A stretch of DNA of 32,769 nt from the NCBI GenBank assembly GCA_020441545.1, contig JAGRLZ010000007.1, forward strand, positions 1 to 32,769. Direction: 5' to 3'. Source of the DNA: Xanthobacteraceae bacterium (GTDB taxonomy: Bacteria > Pseudomonadota > Alphaproteobacteria > Rhizobiales > Xanthobacteraceae). Shown here one piece after another: positions 1 through 8,756 of this stretch (within the stretch, counting starts at the first letter, position 1; the number at the start of each line of letters is the position of its first letter). The notes beneath the pieces were generated by a model, which saw nothing but the letters and a program-made list of their open reading frames with translations, did no database searches and was not told where the DNA came from. Position numbers and translations under genes: made by a program.

Positions 1-253
1 CCAGCATGGCTTCGACGAATTCCGGATGGTTCGCCATCATGATCGCGAAGGTCTTGCCGGGCCCGATGCCGAGCGCCTTCAGTTGCGCGGCCAGGGCGCC
101 GGCATGGGCATGAAGCTCCGCGAAGGTGCGTGTCTCGTCCTCCAGCGCGCCGTCCGCACCGACATTGACGAATGTCAGTACACGGAAGTCGGGGCGTTGG
201 CCGGCCTGGCGGGCCACCAGTGCGGCGAGATTGGCGTCGGGAGCAGTTTGCAT
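1..253 (-). CDS. Acyl-CoA synthetase / AMP-dependent CoA ligase, N-terminal part only
   Basis: Only the first 84 residues are in the window; the gene runs off the left edge. It starts MQTAPDANLAALVARQAG and continues through a segment with FAELHAHAGALAAQLKALGI and then FAIMMANHPEFVEAML. This pattern (a tyrosine/phenylalanine-[ST/A]-EL helix followed by a 'GD/GPGK-VAIM-NxPEF' strand) is typical of the N-terminal end of AMP-forming acyl-CoA ligases, which activate a carboxylic acid as an adenylate and pass it to CoA. The AMP-binding core and substrate pocket lie outside the window, so the substrate cannot be named. It is co-directional with atzF but 152 bases away, so a separate promoter is possible. 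The start is the ATG at 253-251; no strong ribosome binding site is visible. Confidence 0.75.
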   Translation of the reverse strand, partial: MQTAPDANLAALVARQAGQRPDFRVLTFVNVGADGALEDETRTFAELHAHAGALAAQLKALGIGPGKTFAIMMANHPEFVEAML

Positions 254-396
254 GGTGTCGAGGGCCTCGGGTCGATGACGGACCGGAGGATGTCGCCAAA
301 AAAGCAGGCCATGCGCAAGCCCGAAACCGCATGAGCCGTGGGCAAGGCGGATCGGAAAGAAACGTGCCGGATGGATGCGTGCGACGATCGCGGTCG

Positions 397-416
397 GCGC
401 GGCGGTTACGCCGCGC
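397..416 (-). terminator. GC-rich hairpin over the atzF stop codon
   Basis: An 8-bp perfect stem (GCGCGGCG / CGCCGCGC) encloses the four-base loop GTTA, and the loop contains the atzF TAA stop. No T-run follows on the minus strand, so this is a weak terminator candidate or a 3'-end stability hairpin, not a textbook intrinsic terminator. Confidence 0.35.
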
Positions 417-2220
417 GCGAGGCCATGAAGTTGCGCCAGCCGCCGAATTCCGAGATGTCGCGCGCGCCGACGGTGCCCTCGGCCTCGACGATGAAGCCCT
501 TCGGCGTGGTGCCGTCGGCAAGCGAGGTGGTGCCGATGCCGAGCGGCGCGGGCACGCCGGCCATGAAGCTGCCGAGCGCATCCGGCGCGACCGCCCACAC
601 CTCGGTGGCGATGGCAAAGCCGGCGCCGGCGGCGACCCGCATCAGCCCGGGCCGGAACGGCGGGCCGCCGGCGAGCGCATAGAGACGATAGTCGGGCGTG
701 GTCGGTCCGGCGCGCAGGAAGCGCGCGCCGCGGCTGGTCAGTTCGTGGTTCAGCGCCATGCCCGACAGGTGCGCGCCGACCACCGCAAGCTCGATCTCGC
801 CGGGCGCGGCGGTCGTGGGCGGCATCGGTGCCGGCGGCAACGCCATGCCGGTGGCGCCGATCGGAACGTTCGCGGCCCGGTGCAGCCGCGACCCGATCGC
901 CGCGAGCAGGCCGTCGTGGCCGCGCGGCGCGATCAGCGTCACGCCGGCCGGAAAGCCGTCGCCGCGGAAGCGCGCCGGCACCGCCAGCGCGCAGAGGTCG
1001 AGCAGGTTGACGAAGTTGGTATAGGTGCCAAGCTCGCTGTTGGGGCCGACCGGATCGGCGTCGAGGTCGGCGACCGTGCGCGGCCGCGGGAACGTCGGCA
1101 CCACCAGCACGTCGATGCTTTTCCACAGCGCCTCGGCCTCGCGGCGCAGGTCGGACAGCTTGTAGAGCCCGTCGAAGGCGTCGGTGGCGCTGTAGCCGGT
1201 GGCGGCCGAAATGATCTTCAGCGTCGTCGGATGCAGTTCGTTCGGTGCACCTTCGATCAGGCCGCGGACGGCGTGATAGCGCTCGGCGACCCAGGGTCCG
1301 CTGTAGAGCAGGTCGGCGACCGCGAACAGCGGCGCCATGTCGACCGGCGTGGGCATTGTATCGTCCAGCAGCGTCGCCAGATTGTCGCGCGCGGCGTCGA
1401 ACGCGGCTTCCGACAGCGCATCGCCGCCGAATTTGCGGCTTGCCGCATCGGGCACCCCGACGCGCAGCCCCGGCGGCACCGCGCCGGGCCTTGCGGCGAC
1501 CGGCAGCGGCCGCGAGAAGCTGTCGGCGGCGTCGTAAGCCTGCATGATGCGATAGACGGTCTCAGTATCCTCGACCGAGCCCGCGAACACCGACAACGTA
1601 TCGAGCGTCCGGCAGGCCGGCACCACGCCGCGCGACGACACGCTGCCCAGGGACGGCTTGAGGCCGACGATGTTGTTGAGTGCCGCCGGCACGCGGCCCG
1701 ATCCGGCGGTGTCGGTGCCGATCGCGAAGCCGACGAGGCCGTGCGCCACCGCCACCGCCGAGCCGCTGCTCGAGCCGCCCGGCACATAAGCCGCGTCGCA
1801 GGCGTTGCGCGGCACCGGATAGGGCGTGCGGACCCCCACCAGGCCGGTGGCGAACTGGTCGAGATTGGTCTTGCCGATCACGATCGCGCCGGCCTCGATC
1901 AGCCGCTGCACCGCGAACGCGGTCTCGTCCGGCGTATGGGCGAAAGCGGGGCAGGCGGCGGTGGTCGGCAGTCCCGCGACATCGATATTGTCCTTCACCG
2001 CGAAGGGAATGCCCCATAGCGGTTTCGCCACCGGGTCGAAGGCGCCGAGGGCCTCCGCCGCCTTGACGGCGTCGGACTCGGCAACAAGCGTGATGAAGAT
2101 GCCGGGATCGTCGATCGCGGCGATCCGCCGGTAGAGCGCGGCGATCGCCGCGGCCGGCGTGAGGCCGCCGGCATAGAGGTCGTGCAGGGTGGCGATGGTC
2201 GGACTTGCAGGCAATGTCAT
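406..2220 (-). CDS. atzF: Allophanate hydrolase
   Basis: A 604-residue cytosolic amidase-signature enzyme that hydrolyses allophanate (the product of urea carboxylase) to ammonia and CO2. The first ~430 residues form the amidase fold. The expected Lys-cisSer-Ser triad is visible: Lys76 in FAVKDNIDVAG, Ser150 in GGSSSGSA and Ser174 in GTDTAGSGR. The last ~160 residues match the extra C-terminal domain of full-length AtzF/DUR1-type hydrolases, containing MALPPAPMPPT and ending in GFIVEAEGTVG...FGGWRNFMAS. The length matches full AtzF. The start is the ATG at 2220-2218; an in-frame TTG six bases upstream is possible. It begins 10 bases after the uca stop, so it is almost certainly co-transcribed with uca, whose product it consumes. 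Confidence 0.93.
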   Translation of the reverse strand: MTLPASPTIATLHDLYAGGLTPAAAIAALYRRIAAIDDPGIFITLVAESDAVKAAEALGAFDPVAKPLWGIPFAVKDNIDVAGLPTTAACPAFAHTPDETAFAVQRLIEAGAIVIGKTNLDQFATGLVGVRTPYPVPRNACDAAYVPGGSSSGSAVAVAHGLVGFAIGTDTAGSGRVPAALNNIVGLKPSLGSVSSRGVVPACRTLDTLSVFAGSVEDTETVYRIMQAYDAADSFSRPLPVAARPGAVPPGLRVGVPDAASRKFGGDALSEAAFDAARDNLATLLDDTMPTPVDMAPLFAVADLLYSGPWVAERYHAVRGLIEGAPNELHPTTLKIISAATGYSATDAFDGLYKLSDLRREAEALWKSIDVLVVPTFPRPRTVADLDADPVGPNSELGTYTNFVNLLDLCALAVPARFRGDGFPAGVTLIAPRGHDGLLAAIGSRLHRAANVPIGATGMALPPAPMPPTTAAPGEIELAVVGAHLSGMALNHELTSRGARFLRAGPTTPDYRLYALAGGPPFRPGLMRVAAGAGFAIATEVWAVAPDALGSFMAGVPAPLGIGTTSLADGTTPKGFIVEAEGTVGARDISEFGGWRNFMASRAA

Positions 2221-2230
2221 TCGCAAACAC

Positions 2231-5200
2231 TCAGGCAGCAGGCTCGATGACCAGGAGGCGGTCGCCGGTGGTGACCGGCCGGCCCGGCCGACAATAGAGC
2301 GTCCGCACCGTGCCGGCGAGCGGCGCGATGATGCTCAGCTCGGTTTTCATGGCTTCGAGGATGACGATCGGCGCGCCGGCCTCGATCGACTGGCCTTCCT
2401 CGACCAGCACCTTCCAGACGTTGCCATGGATATCCGACGAGACCAGGTGCCCGTCGATCTCCTCGTCATCGGCGGCGACGTCGTCCTCGATCTCGATCGC
2501 GGCGCTGTCGTCGGCCTGCCAGCGCGACACCTCGGCGCGGAACGCCTCCTGCTGCCGGGCGTGGAAGTCGGAAATCGAGTCCGCCTCCCGGTCGAGGAAG
2601 GCGAGATAGGCGCCGAGATCGAAGATCTCCTCGTCGATGCGGATCGCGGCATGGCCCTCGCGGAAATCCTGGCGCAGCCGGGTGAGCTCGTCCTCGGTCA
2701 CCGGATAGAACCGTACCTGGTCGAAGAAGCGCAGCAGCCATGGCTCGCCCGGCGCGAACACCGGGTTCTTCAGGAGCTTGTTCCAGATCGGCAGCGTGCG
2801 GCCGACCAGCTGATAGCCGCCGGGGCTGTCCATGCCGTAGATGCACATGTAGACGCCACCGATGCCGACGGTGCCTTCGGCGGTGAAGGTGCGCGCCGGA
2901 TTGTACTTCGAGGTCAGAAGGCGGTGGCGCGGATCGACCGGCACCGCGCAGGGCGCGCCGAGATAGACGTCGCCGAGCCCGAGCACCATGTAGCTGGCGC
3001 TGAAGATGATGTCGCTGACCGCGTCGCGGCTTGCAAGGCCGTTGATGCGCTGGATGAAGTCGACATTGTTCGGCAGCCACGGCGCGTTTTCGCGCACCGT
3101 CTCGCGATAGCGCGTCACCGCATCCAGCGTCGCGGAATCCTCGAACGCCATCGGCAGGTGCAGCACCCGGGTCGGCACCTTCATGGTCTCGACCGGCGGC
3201 AGGCGCGCCTCGGCGGCGAGCAGCGCATCGAGCAGTGCCCGCTGATGGATCACGCGGCTGTCGTAGTTGATCTGCAGCGAGCGCACGCCCGGCGACAGTT
3301 CGAGGATGCCGGCGACCGGACGGGCCTTGAGTTCCTCCATCAGCGCGTGGACGCGGAAGCGGTAGCGCAGGTCGAGCTCGTTGGGGCCGTATTCCAGAAG
3401 GATGTAGCGGTCGCCGGCCTGGCGATAGGCCACCGCCGGCCGGTCGCCCTGCGCCGGCAGCGCCGCCAGCACCGTGGCCGAGACCGTGTCCGCGGGCACC
3501 AGCGAGGGCTTTTCCGCGGTCGGCGCGGCGACCACCGGGGCGAGGCCGGCGATCGCGGCGTCCTGCGCCGTCTCGCGTGCCAGCGCCTCGTCGAACGAGA
3601 TCGGCCGGAAGCGGATGCGGTCGCCGGGCTTGGCCTGGCCGACCTTCCACAATTCGGCCTTGGCGATGGTGACCGGGCAGACGAAGCCGCCGAGGCTCGG
3701 GCCGTCGCGGGTCAGGATCACCGGCATGTCGCCGGTGAAGTTCACCGAGCCGATGGCGTATTCGCAGTCATGGATGTTGGAGGGATGCAGGCCGGCCTCG
3801 CCGCCGTCGCTGCGGGTCCAGGTCGGCTTCGGGCCGAGCAGGCGGATGCCGAGCCGGTTCGAGTTGTAATGCACCTCCCAGGCGGTGGCGAAGAACGTCT
3901 CGATCGCCTCGGAGGTGAAGAAGTCCGGCGCGCCGTGCGGGCCGTAGAGCACGCCGACGTCCCATTCCGTGGTGTAGTCCGGAACCAGCGCCGCGGGCGC
4001 CGTGCCGCTGTCGGGCGCGTCGTCGGGGCGCGTGCCGAGCGGCAGCATGTCGCCGGTGCGCAGGGTGCGGCCGGCATGGCCGCCGAACTGGCCGAGCACG
4101 AAGGTCGAGCGGCTGCCGAGATAGAGCGGCACGTCGAGGCCGCCCTGCACGGCGATGTAGGTGCGGCAGCCGGAGGTGGCGCGGCCGACGCTCAGGGTCT
4201 GGCCGGCGCGCACCGCGACCGGCCTCCACCACGCGACCGGCGCACCGTCGAGGGTGGCGTCGGCGCTGGCGCCGGTCAGCGCGATCACGGTGTCGGAATG
4301 GAATTTCAGCGTCGGCCCCGCCAGCGTGCATTCCAGCCCGGCGGCGGCCTCGCCGTTGCCGACGATGCGGTTGCCGAGGCGGAAGGCGTAATCGTCCATC
4401 GGGCCGGAGGGCGGCACGCCGACGTCCCAGTGGCCGACGCGGCCGGGATAATCCTGGATCGTGGTGTAGGTGCCCGGCAGCATCACCTCGATGGCGGCGG
4501 GGCGGAAGGTGACGCGCGACAGCGCGCGCGTCGAGACCTTGCCGGCGGCGAAGTCCGGCGCGGCGATGATCTGGCGCAGGTAGTCGAGATTGGTGGCGAT
4601 GCCCGACAGTCGCGTGGCGGCGAGCGCGGCGCTCATGCGCGCGATCGCGTCGGCGCGGTCGGTGCCATGCACGATCAGCTTGGCCAGCATCGGGTCGTAA
4701 TAGGGCGAGACCTCGGTGCCGGTGGCGATCCAGCCGTCGACCCGCGCGTCGGCGGGGAAGACGACCTCGGTGAGCGTGCCGGGCGACGGCTGGAAGTCGT
4801 GCGCCGGATCCTCGGCATAAATGCGGACCTCGATCGCGGCGCCGTTGGGCTCAGGCAGCGTCGCGAGATCGGGCGGATTGCCGGCGGCGGTCTCGATCAT
4901 CCAGGCCACGAGGTCGATGCCGAGCACGCTTTCGGTGACGGGGTGCTCGACCTGGAGCCGCGCATTCACCTCGAGGAAATAGAAGGCATCGCGGGCGCGG
5001 TCGTAGATGAACTCGACCGTGCCGGCCGAGCGGTAGCCGACCGCCGCGCCGAGCTGCTCGGCGGCGGCCAGCATCTTGGCCCGCGTCGCCGCGGGGAAAT
5101 CCGGCGCCGGGGTTTCCTCGACCACCTTCTGGTTGCGGCGCTGGAGCGAGCAGTCGCGTTCGCCGAGCGCCGCGACCCGGCCGCGGCCGTCGCCGAAGAT

Positions 5201-5839
5201 CTGCACTTCGACATGGCGGGCATCGTCGATGCAGCGCTCGAGAAATACGCCGGAGTCCTTGAAGAAGTTCTTCGCCAGCCGCTGCACGGATTCGAACGCG
5301 GCGGCGAGTTCGTCCGGTGTGCCGCAGCGGGTCAGCCCGATGCCGCCGCCGCCGGCGGTGGATTTCAGCATCACCGGATAGCCGAGGTCGCCGGCCGCCG
5401 CGATCGCCTGGTCGAGGCCGTCGAGCAGGCCGGTGCCGGGCACCAGCGGCACGCCGGCGCTTTCGGCGATCTCGCGCGAGGCGTGCTTGAGGCCGAAGCG
5501 CCGGATCTGGTCCGGCGTCGGGCCGACGAAAGCGAGGCCGGCGGCCTCGCACTGTTCGGCGAAGTCGGCATTCTCGGCCAAAAAGCCGTAGCCGGGAATG
5601 ATCGCGTCGGCGCCGTTCGCCCTGGCCGCGCCGATGATGAGGTCGCCGCGCAGGTAGGTCTCGGCGGCCGAGGTGCCCGGCAGGTGAATGGCGACGTCGG
5701 CGAGCGCGACATGCGGACTGCTGCGGTCGGGATCGGAATAGACGGCGATGCTGCGGATGCCCATCCTGCGCAGCGTCTTTGCGATGCGGACGGCGATTTC
5801 GCCGCGATTGGCGATCAGCACAGTGTTCAGCTTGGGCAT
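2231..5839 (-). CDS. uca: Urea carboxylase (biotin-dependent)
   Basis: A 1202-residue multidomain enzyme that carboxylates urea to allophanate using ATP, bicarbonate and biotin. Domains in order: biotin carboxylase (about 1-450, starting LNTVLIANRGEIAVRIAKTL, with ATP-grasp loop KSTAGGGGIGLTRC and EVNARLQVEHPVTE); carboxyltransferase halves related to KipA (about 453-760, GTYTTIQDYPGRVGHWDVG) and KipI (about 800-1000, FRVHALMEELKARP, GVRSLQINYDSR); and a C-terminal biotinyl domain with EAMKTE, biotin lysine Lys1165. The ATG at 5839 has AAGGA about 10 bases upstream. It lies between the urea transporter genes and atzF, and has its own putative sigma-54 promoter. Some family members act on guanidine instead; no carboxyguanidine deiminase genes are beside it, and the Urt transporter favours urea. 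Confidence 0.93.
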   Translation of the reverse strand: MPKLNTVLIANRGEIAVRIAKTLRRMGIRSIAVYSDPDRSSPHVALADVAIHLPGTSAAETYLRGDLIIGAARANGADAIIPGYGFLAENADFAEQCEAAGLAFVGPTPDQIRRFGLKHASREIAESAGVPLVPGTGLLDGLDQAIAAAGDLGYPVMLKSTAGGGGIGLTRCGTPDELAAAFESVQRLAKNFFKDSGVFLERCIDDARHVEVQIFGDGRGRVAALGERDCSLQRRNQKVVEETPAPDFPAATRAKMLAAAEQLGAAVGYRSAGTVEFIYDRARDAFYFLEVNARLQVEHPVTESVLGIDLVAWMIETAAGNPPDLATLPEPNGAAIEVRIYAEDPAHDFQPSPGTLTEVVFPADARVDGWIATGTEVSPYYDPMLAKLIVHGTDRADAIARMSAALAATRLSGIATNLDYLRQIIAAPDFAAGKVSTRALSRVTFRPAAIEVMLPGTYTTIQDYPGRVGHWDVGVPPSGPMDDYAFRLGNRIVGNGEAAAGLECTLAGPTLKFHSDTVIALTGASADATLDGAPVAWWRPVAVRAGQTLSVGRATSGCRTYIAVQGGLDVPLYLGSRSTFVLGQFGGHAGRTLRTGDMLPLGTRPDDAPDSGTAPAALVPDYTTEWDVGVLYGPHGAPDFFTSEAIETFFATAWEVHYNSNRLGIRLLGPKPTWTRSDGGEAGLHPSNIHDCEYAIGSVNFTGDMPVILTRDGPSLGGFVCPVTIAKAELWKVGQAKPGDRIRFRPISFDEALARETAQDAAIAGLAPVVAAPTAEKPSLVPADTVSATVLAALPAQGDRPAVAYRQAGDRYILLEYGPNELDLRYRFRVHALMEELKARPVAGILELSPGVRSLQINYDSRVIHQRALLDALLAAEARLPPVETMKVPTRVLHLPMAFEDSATLDAVTRYRETVRENAPWLPNNVDFIQRINGLASRDAVSDIIFSASYMVLGLGDVYLGAPCAVPVDPRHRLLTSKYNPARTFTAEGTVGIGGVYMCIYGMDSPGGYQLVGRTLPIWNKLLKNPVFAPGEPWLLRFFDQVRFYPVTEDELTRLRQDFREGHAAIRIDEEIFDLGAYLAFLDREADSISDFHARQQEAFRAEVSRWQADDSAAIEIEDDVAADDEEIDGHLVSSDIHGNVWKVLVEEGQSIEAGAPIVILEAMKTELSIIAPLAGTVRTLYCRPGRPVTTGDRLLVIEPAA

Positions 5840-5916
5840 ACGACGTGATCCTTCGCACCGATGACGCGACCACGACGCCAGGCCGTTCGACCAGGAATTG
5901 TGGACGGTTTCAGTTC

Positions 5917-5932
5917 AGCAAGGTTCGTACCA
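5917..5932 (-). promoter_or_regulatory. Putative sigma-54 promoter of uca-atzF
   Basis: The minus strand reads TGGTACGAACCTTGCT. It matches the RpoN consensus TGGCACG-N4-TTGCW at all but one position, and has the required GG-N10-GC arrangement (GG at 5931-5930, GC at 5919-5918). Transcription would begin near 5906, leaving an untranslated leader of about 65 bases before the uca ATG. A similar site lies upstream of urtA. Confidence 0.7.
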
Positions 5933-6045
5933 ACTCGGGTGGAGACGGTGCCGCCGATTGAACCGCGAGGAATCCGCATGATTTCGCGGCTCTGCCTGTT
6001 CGGAGGGCGAAGGCGGCCGCGACATTGCGCAAACCGGCCGCATCG

Positions 6046-6084
6046 CTGCCCATCGATTGGGCGCGGTGCGAGCGTGATGGGCAG
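6046..6084 (-). terminator. Inverted repeat between urtE and uca
   Basis: A 9-bp perfect inverted repeat (CTGCCCATC at 6046-6054 and GATGGGCAG at 6076-6084) with a 21-base loop lies after the urtE stop and upstream of the uca promoter. No T-tract follows. It may end or attenuate the urt transcript, which would fit uca having its own promoter. Confidence 0.3.
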
Positions 6085-6116
6085 GGGCAAAGGGGCGGCA
6101 AAAGGGTGGCATGAGA

Positions 6117-6812
6117 TCACAGCGCCATCTGGCGGCCGATCTCCGCCGGATCGAGCGTGCTGCGGTCGCAGGCGAATTTCACCGCGCCGCGATCCATCAC
6201 GATGAAATCGTCGCCAAGCTCGCAGGCGAAATCGAGATACTGCTCGACCAGCACGATGGCGATTGAGCCGAGATTGCGCAGGTAGGAGATCGCGCGGCCG
6301 ATGTCCTTGATGATCGAGGGCTGGATGCCTTCGGTCGGCTCGTCGAGCAGCAGCAGCTTCGGCCGCATCACCAGGGCGCGGCCGATCGCGAGCTGCTGCT
6401 GCTGGCCGCCGGAGAGATCGCCGCCGCGGCGGCCCAGCATCGATTGCAGCACCGGAAACAGCGAGAACACGTCGTCCGGGATCGAGCGGTCGCGGCGCGG
6501 CAGCGGCGCAAAGCCGGTGCGCAGGTTTTCCTCGACCGTCAGCAGCGGGAAGATCTCGCGGCCCTGCGGCACCAGCGAGATGCCGCGGCGCGCGCGCTCG
6601 TGCGGCCGCAACGAAGCGACGTCCTTGCCGTCGAAGGTGATCGCGCCGTCCGCGATCGCCTGCTGGCCGACCAGCGCGCGCAGCAGGCTGGTCTTGCCGA
6701 CGCCGTTGCGGCCGAGCACGCATGTCACCTTGCCCGGCTGCGCGGTCAGCGAGACGCCGCGCAAGGCTTGCGCCGCGCCGTAGAACAGGTTGATGTTGTC
6801 GACTTCGAGCAT
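6117..6812 (-). CDS. urtE: Urea ABC transporter ATP-binding protein UrtE
   Basis: A 231-residue cytoplasmic ATPase, one of two that power urea import through UrtB/UrtC. It is LivF-like. Walker A is GRNGVGKT (34-41, Lys40), the ABC signature is LSGGQQQQLAIGRAL, and Walker B is LLLLDEPTEGIQPSII, with the IQPSII form typical of UrtE rather than of amino-acid LivF. The H-loop region is replaced by ...IVLVEQYLDFA, the Q-for-H form usual in LivF/UrtE proteins. It starts 3 bases after the urtD stop, so it is in the urtABCDE operon as the last transporter gene. A 277-base gap separates it from uca. Confidence 0.95.
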   Translation of the reverse strand: MLEVDNINLFYGAAQALRGVSLTAQPGKVTCVLGRNGVGKTSLLRALVGQQAIADGAITFDGKDVASLRPHERARRGISLVPQGREIFPLLTVEENLRTGFAPLPRRDRSIPDDVFSLFPVLQSMLGRRGGDLSGGQQQQLAIGRALVMRPKLLLLDEPTEGIQPSIIKDIGRAISYLRNLGSIAIVLVEQYLDFACELGDDFIVMDRGAVKFACDRSTLDPAEIGRQMAL

Positions 6813-6815
6813 GAT

Positions 6816-7577
<762 letters not shown>

Positions 7578-7580
7578 GGG

Positions 7581-8756
7581 TCACTCCGCCATGTGGGGTT
7601 TTGCAATCTCGCCGGCGAACTCCGTCTCGTCGGATGGCGTCGCGCCGGCCGTCGGCGCGGGCTTGCGCCTGCCGTACCAGGCATGCCAGGTGCCGAGCAG
7701 GCCCTTGGGCATCAGCAGCGTGACGAGAACGAACAGCGCGCCGAGCAGGAACAGCCAGTAGGGCGCCAGCGGCCCGGAGGTGAACACCGTCTTGGCGTAG
7801 TTGACCACCACGGCGCCGAGCGCCGCGCCGATCAGCGTGCCGCGGCCGCCGACCGCGACCCAGATCACGGCTTCGATGGAATTGGCGGGCGCGAATTCGC
7901 TCGGATTGATGATGCCGACCTGAGGCACATAAAGCGCGCCGGCGACGCCGGCGATGCAGGCCGACAGGGTGAAGACGAACAGCTTGTAGGATTCCACCCG
8001 ATAGCCGAGGAAGCGGGTGCGCGATTCGGCATCGCGGATCGCGACCAGCACCTTGCCGAGCTTGGAATCGACCACGGCGCGGCAGATCAGGAAGCTTGCC
8101 GCCAGCGCGACGCAGCTCGCGGCGAACAGCGCCGCGCGGGTGCCGTCGGCCTGCACGTTGAAGCCGAGGATGTCCTTGAAGTCGGTCAGGCCGTTATTGC
8201 CGCCGAAGCCGAAGTCGTTGCGGAAGAACGCCAGCAGCAGCGCATAGGTCATCGCCTGGGTGATGATCGAGAAGTAGACGCCGGTGACGCGGGAGCGGAA
8301 CGCCAGCCAGCCGAAGCAGAAGGCGAGCAGGCCCGGCACCAGCACCACCATCAGCGCGGCGAACCAGAACATGTCGAAGCCGTGCCAGTACCACGGCAGC
8401 GATTTCCAGTTCAGGAACACCATGAAGTCGGGCAGCACCGGATCGGCATAGACGCCGCGGGTGCCGATCTGCCGCATCAGGTACATGCCCATGGCGTAGC
8501 CGCCGAGCGCGAAGAAGGCGCCGTGGCCGAGCGAGAGGATGCCGCAATAGCCCCAGATCAGGTCGATCGACAGCGCCAGGATCGCGTAGCAGACATATTT
8601 GCCGAACAGCGACACCAGATAGGTCGGCACGTGCAGGGCCGAGGCGTCCGGCGTCAGCAGGTTGAGGGCCGGCAGCAGCACGCCGGCGGTGGCGACGATC
8701 GCGAGGAAGATCGTCGCGCTGCGGTTGAGGGTGCCGGTGAGAAGGAAGGGTTTCAT
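7581..8756 (-). CDS. urtC: Urea ABC transporter permease UrtC
   Basis: A 391-residue inner-membrane permease of the LivM type. It is strongly hydrophobic, with about nine or ten membrane segments, and carries the family core IDLIWGYCGILSLGHGAFFALGG, split here as IDLIWGYCGILSLGH and GAFFALGGYAMGMYLM. A later conserved stretch reads AIRDAESRTRFLGYRVESYK. It forms the membrane channel with UrtB. The start MKPFLLTG is at 8756, and its ATGA overlaps the urtB stop by four bases, a translational-coupling arrangement. The C-terminal tail (about the last 35 residues) is hydrophilic and variable. The position within urtABCDE and the family core make the call firm. Confidence 0.95.
   Translation of the reverse strand: MKPFLLTGTLNRSATIFLAIVATAGVLLPALNLLTPDASALHVPTYLVSLFGKYVCYAILALSIDLIWGYCGILSLGHGAFFALGGYAMGMYLMRQIGTRGVYADPVLPDFMVFLNWKSLPWYWHGFDMFWFAALMVVLVPGLLAFCFGWLAFRSRVTGVYFSIITQAMTYALLLAFFRNDFGFGGNNGLTDFKDILGFNVQADGTRAALFAASCVALAASFLICRAVVDSKLGKVLVAIRDAESRTRFLGYRVESYKLFVFTLSACIAGVAGALYVPQVGIINPSEFAPANSIEAVIWVAVGGRGTLIGAALGAVVVNYAKTVFTSGPLAPYWLFLLGALFVLVTLLMPKGLLGTWHAWYGRRKPAPTAGATPSDETEFAGEIAKPHMAE

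Noticed and set aside
354-369. A possible third sigma-54 promoter before the CoA ligase gene (CGGCACGTTTCTTTCC on the minus strand)
   Set aside because: The -24 half fits, but the essential -12 GC is TC, so GG-N10-GC is not met.
2189-5848. A very long open frame on the plus strand opposite urea carboxylase (and similar ones opposite urtB-E, atzF and the chain-length gene)
   Set aside because: These are antisense shadows in GC-rich DNA: the products are Arg/Gly/Ala/His-rich, have no recognisable domains and no ribosome binding site, and the opposite strand carries clear, complete enzymes.
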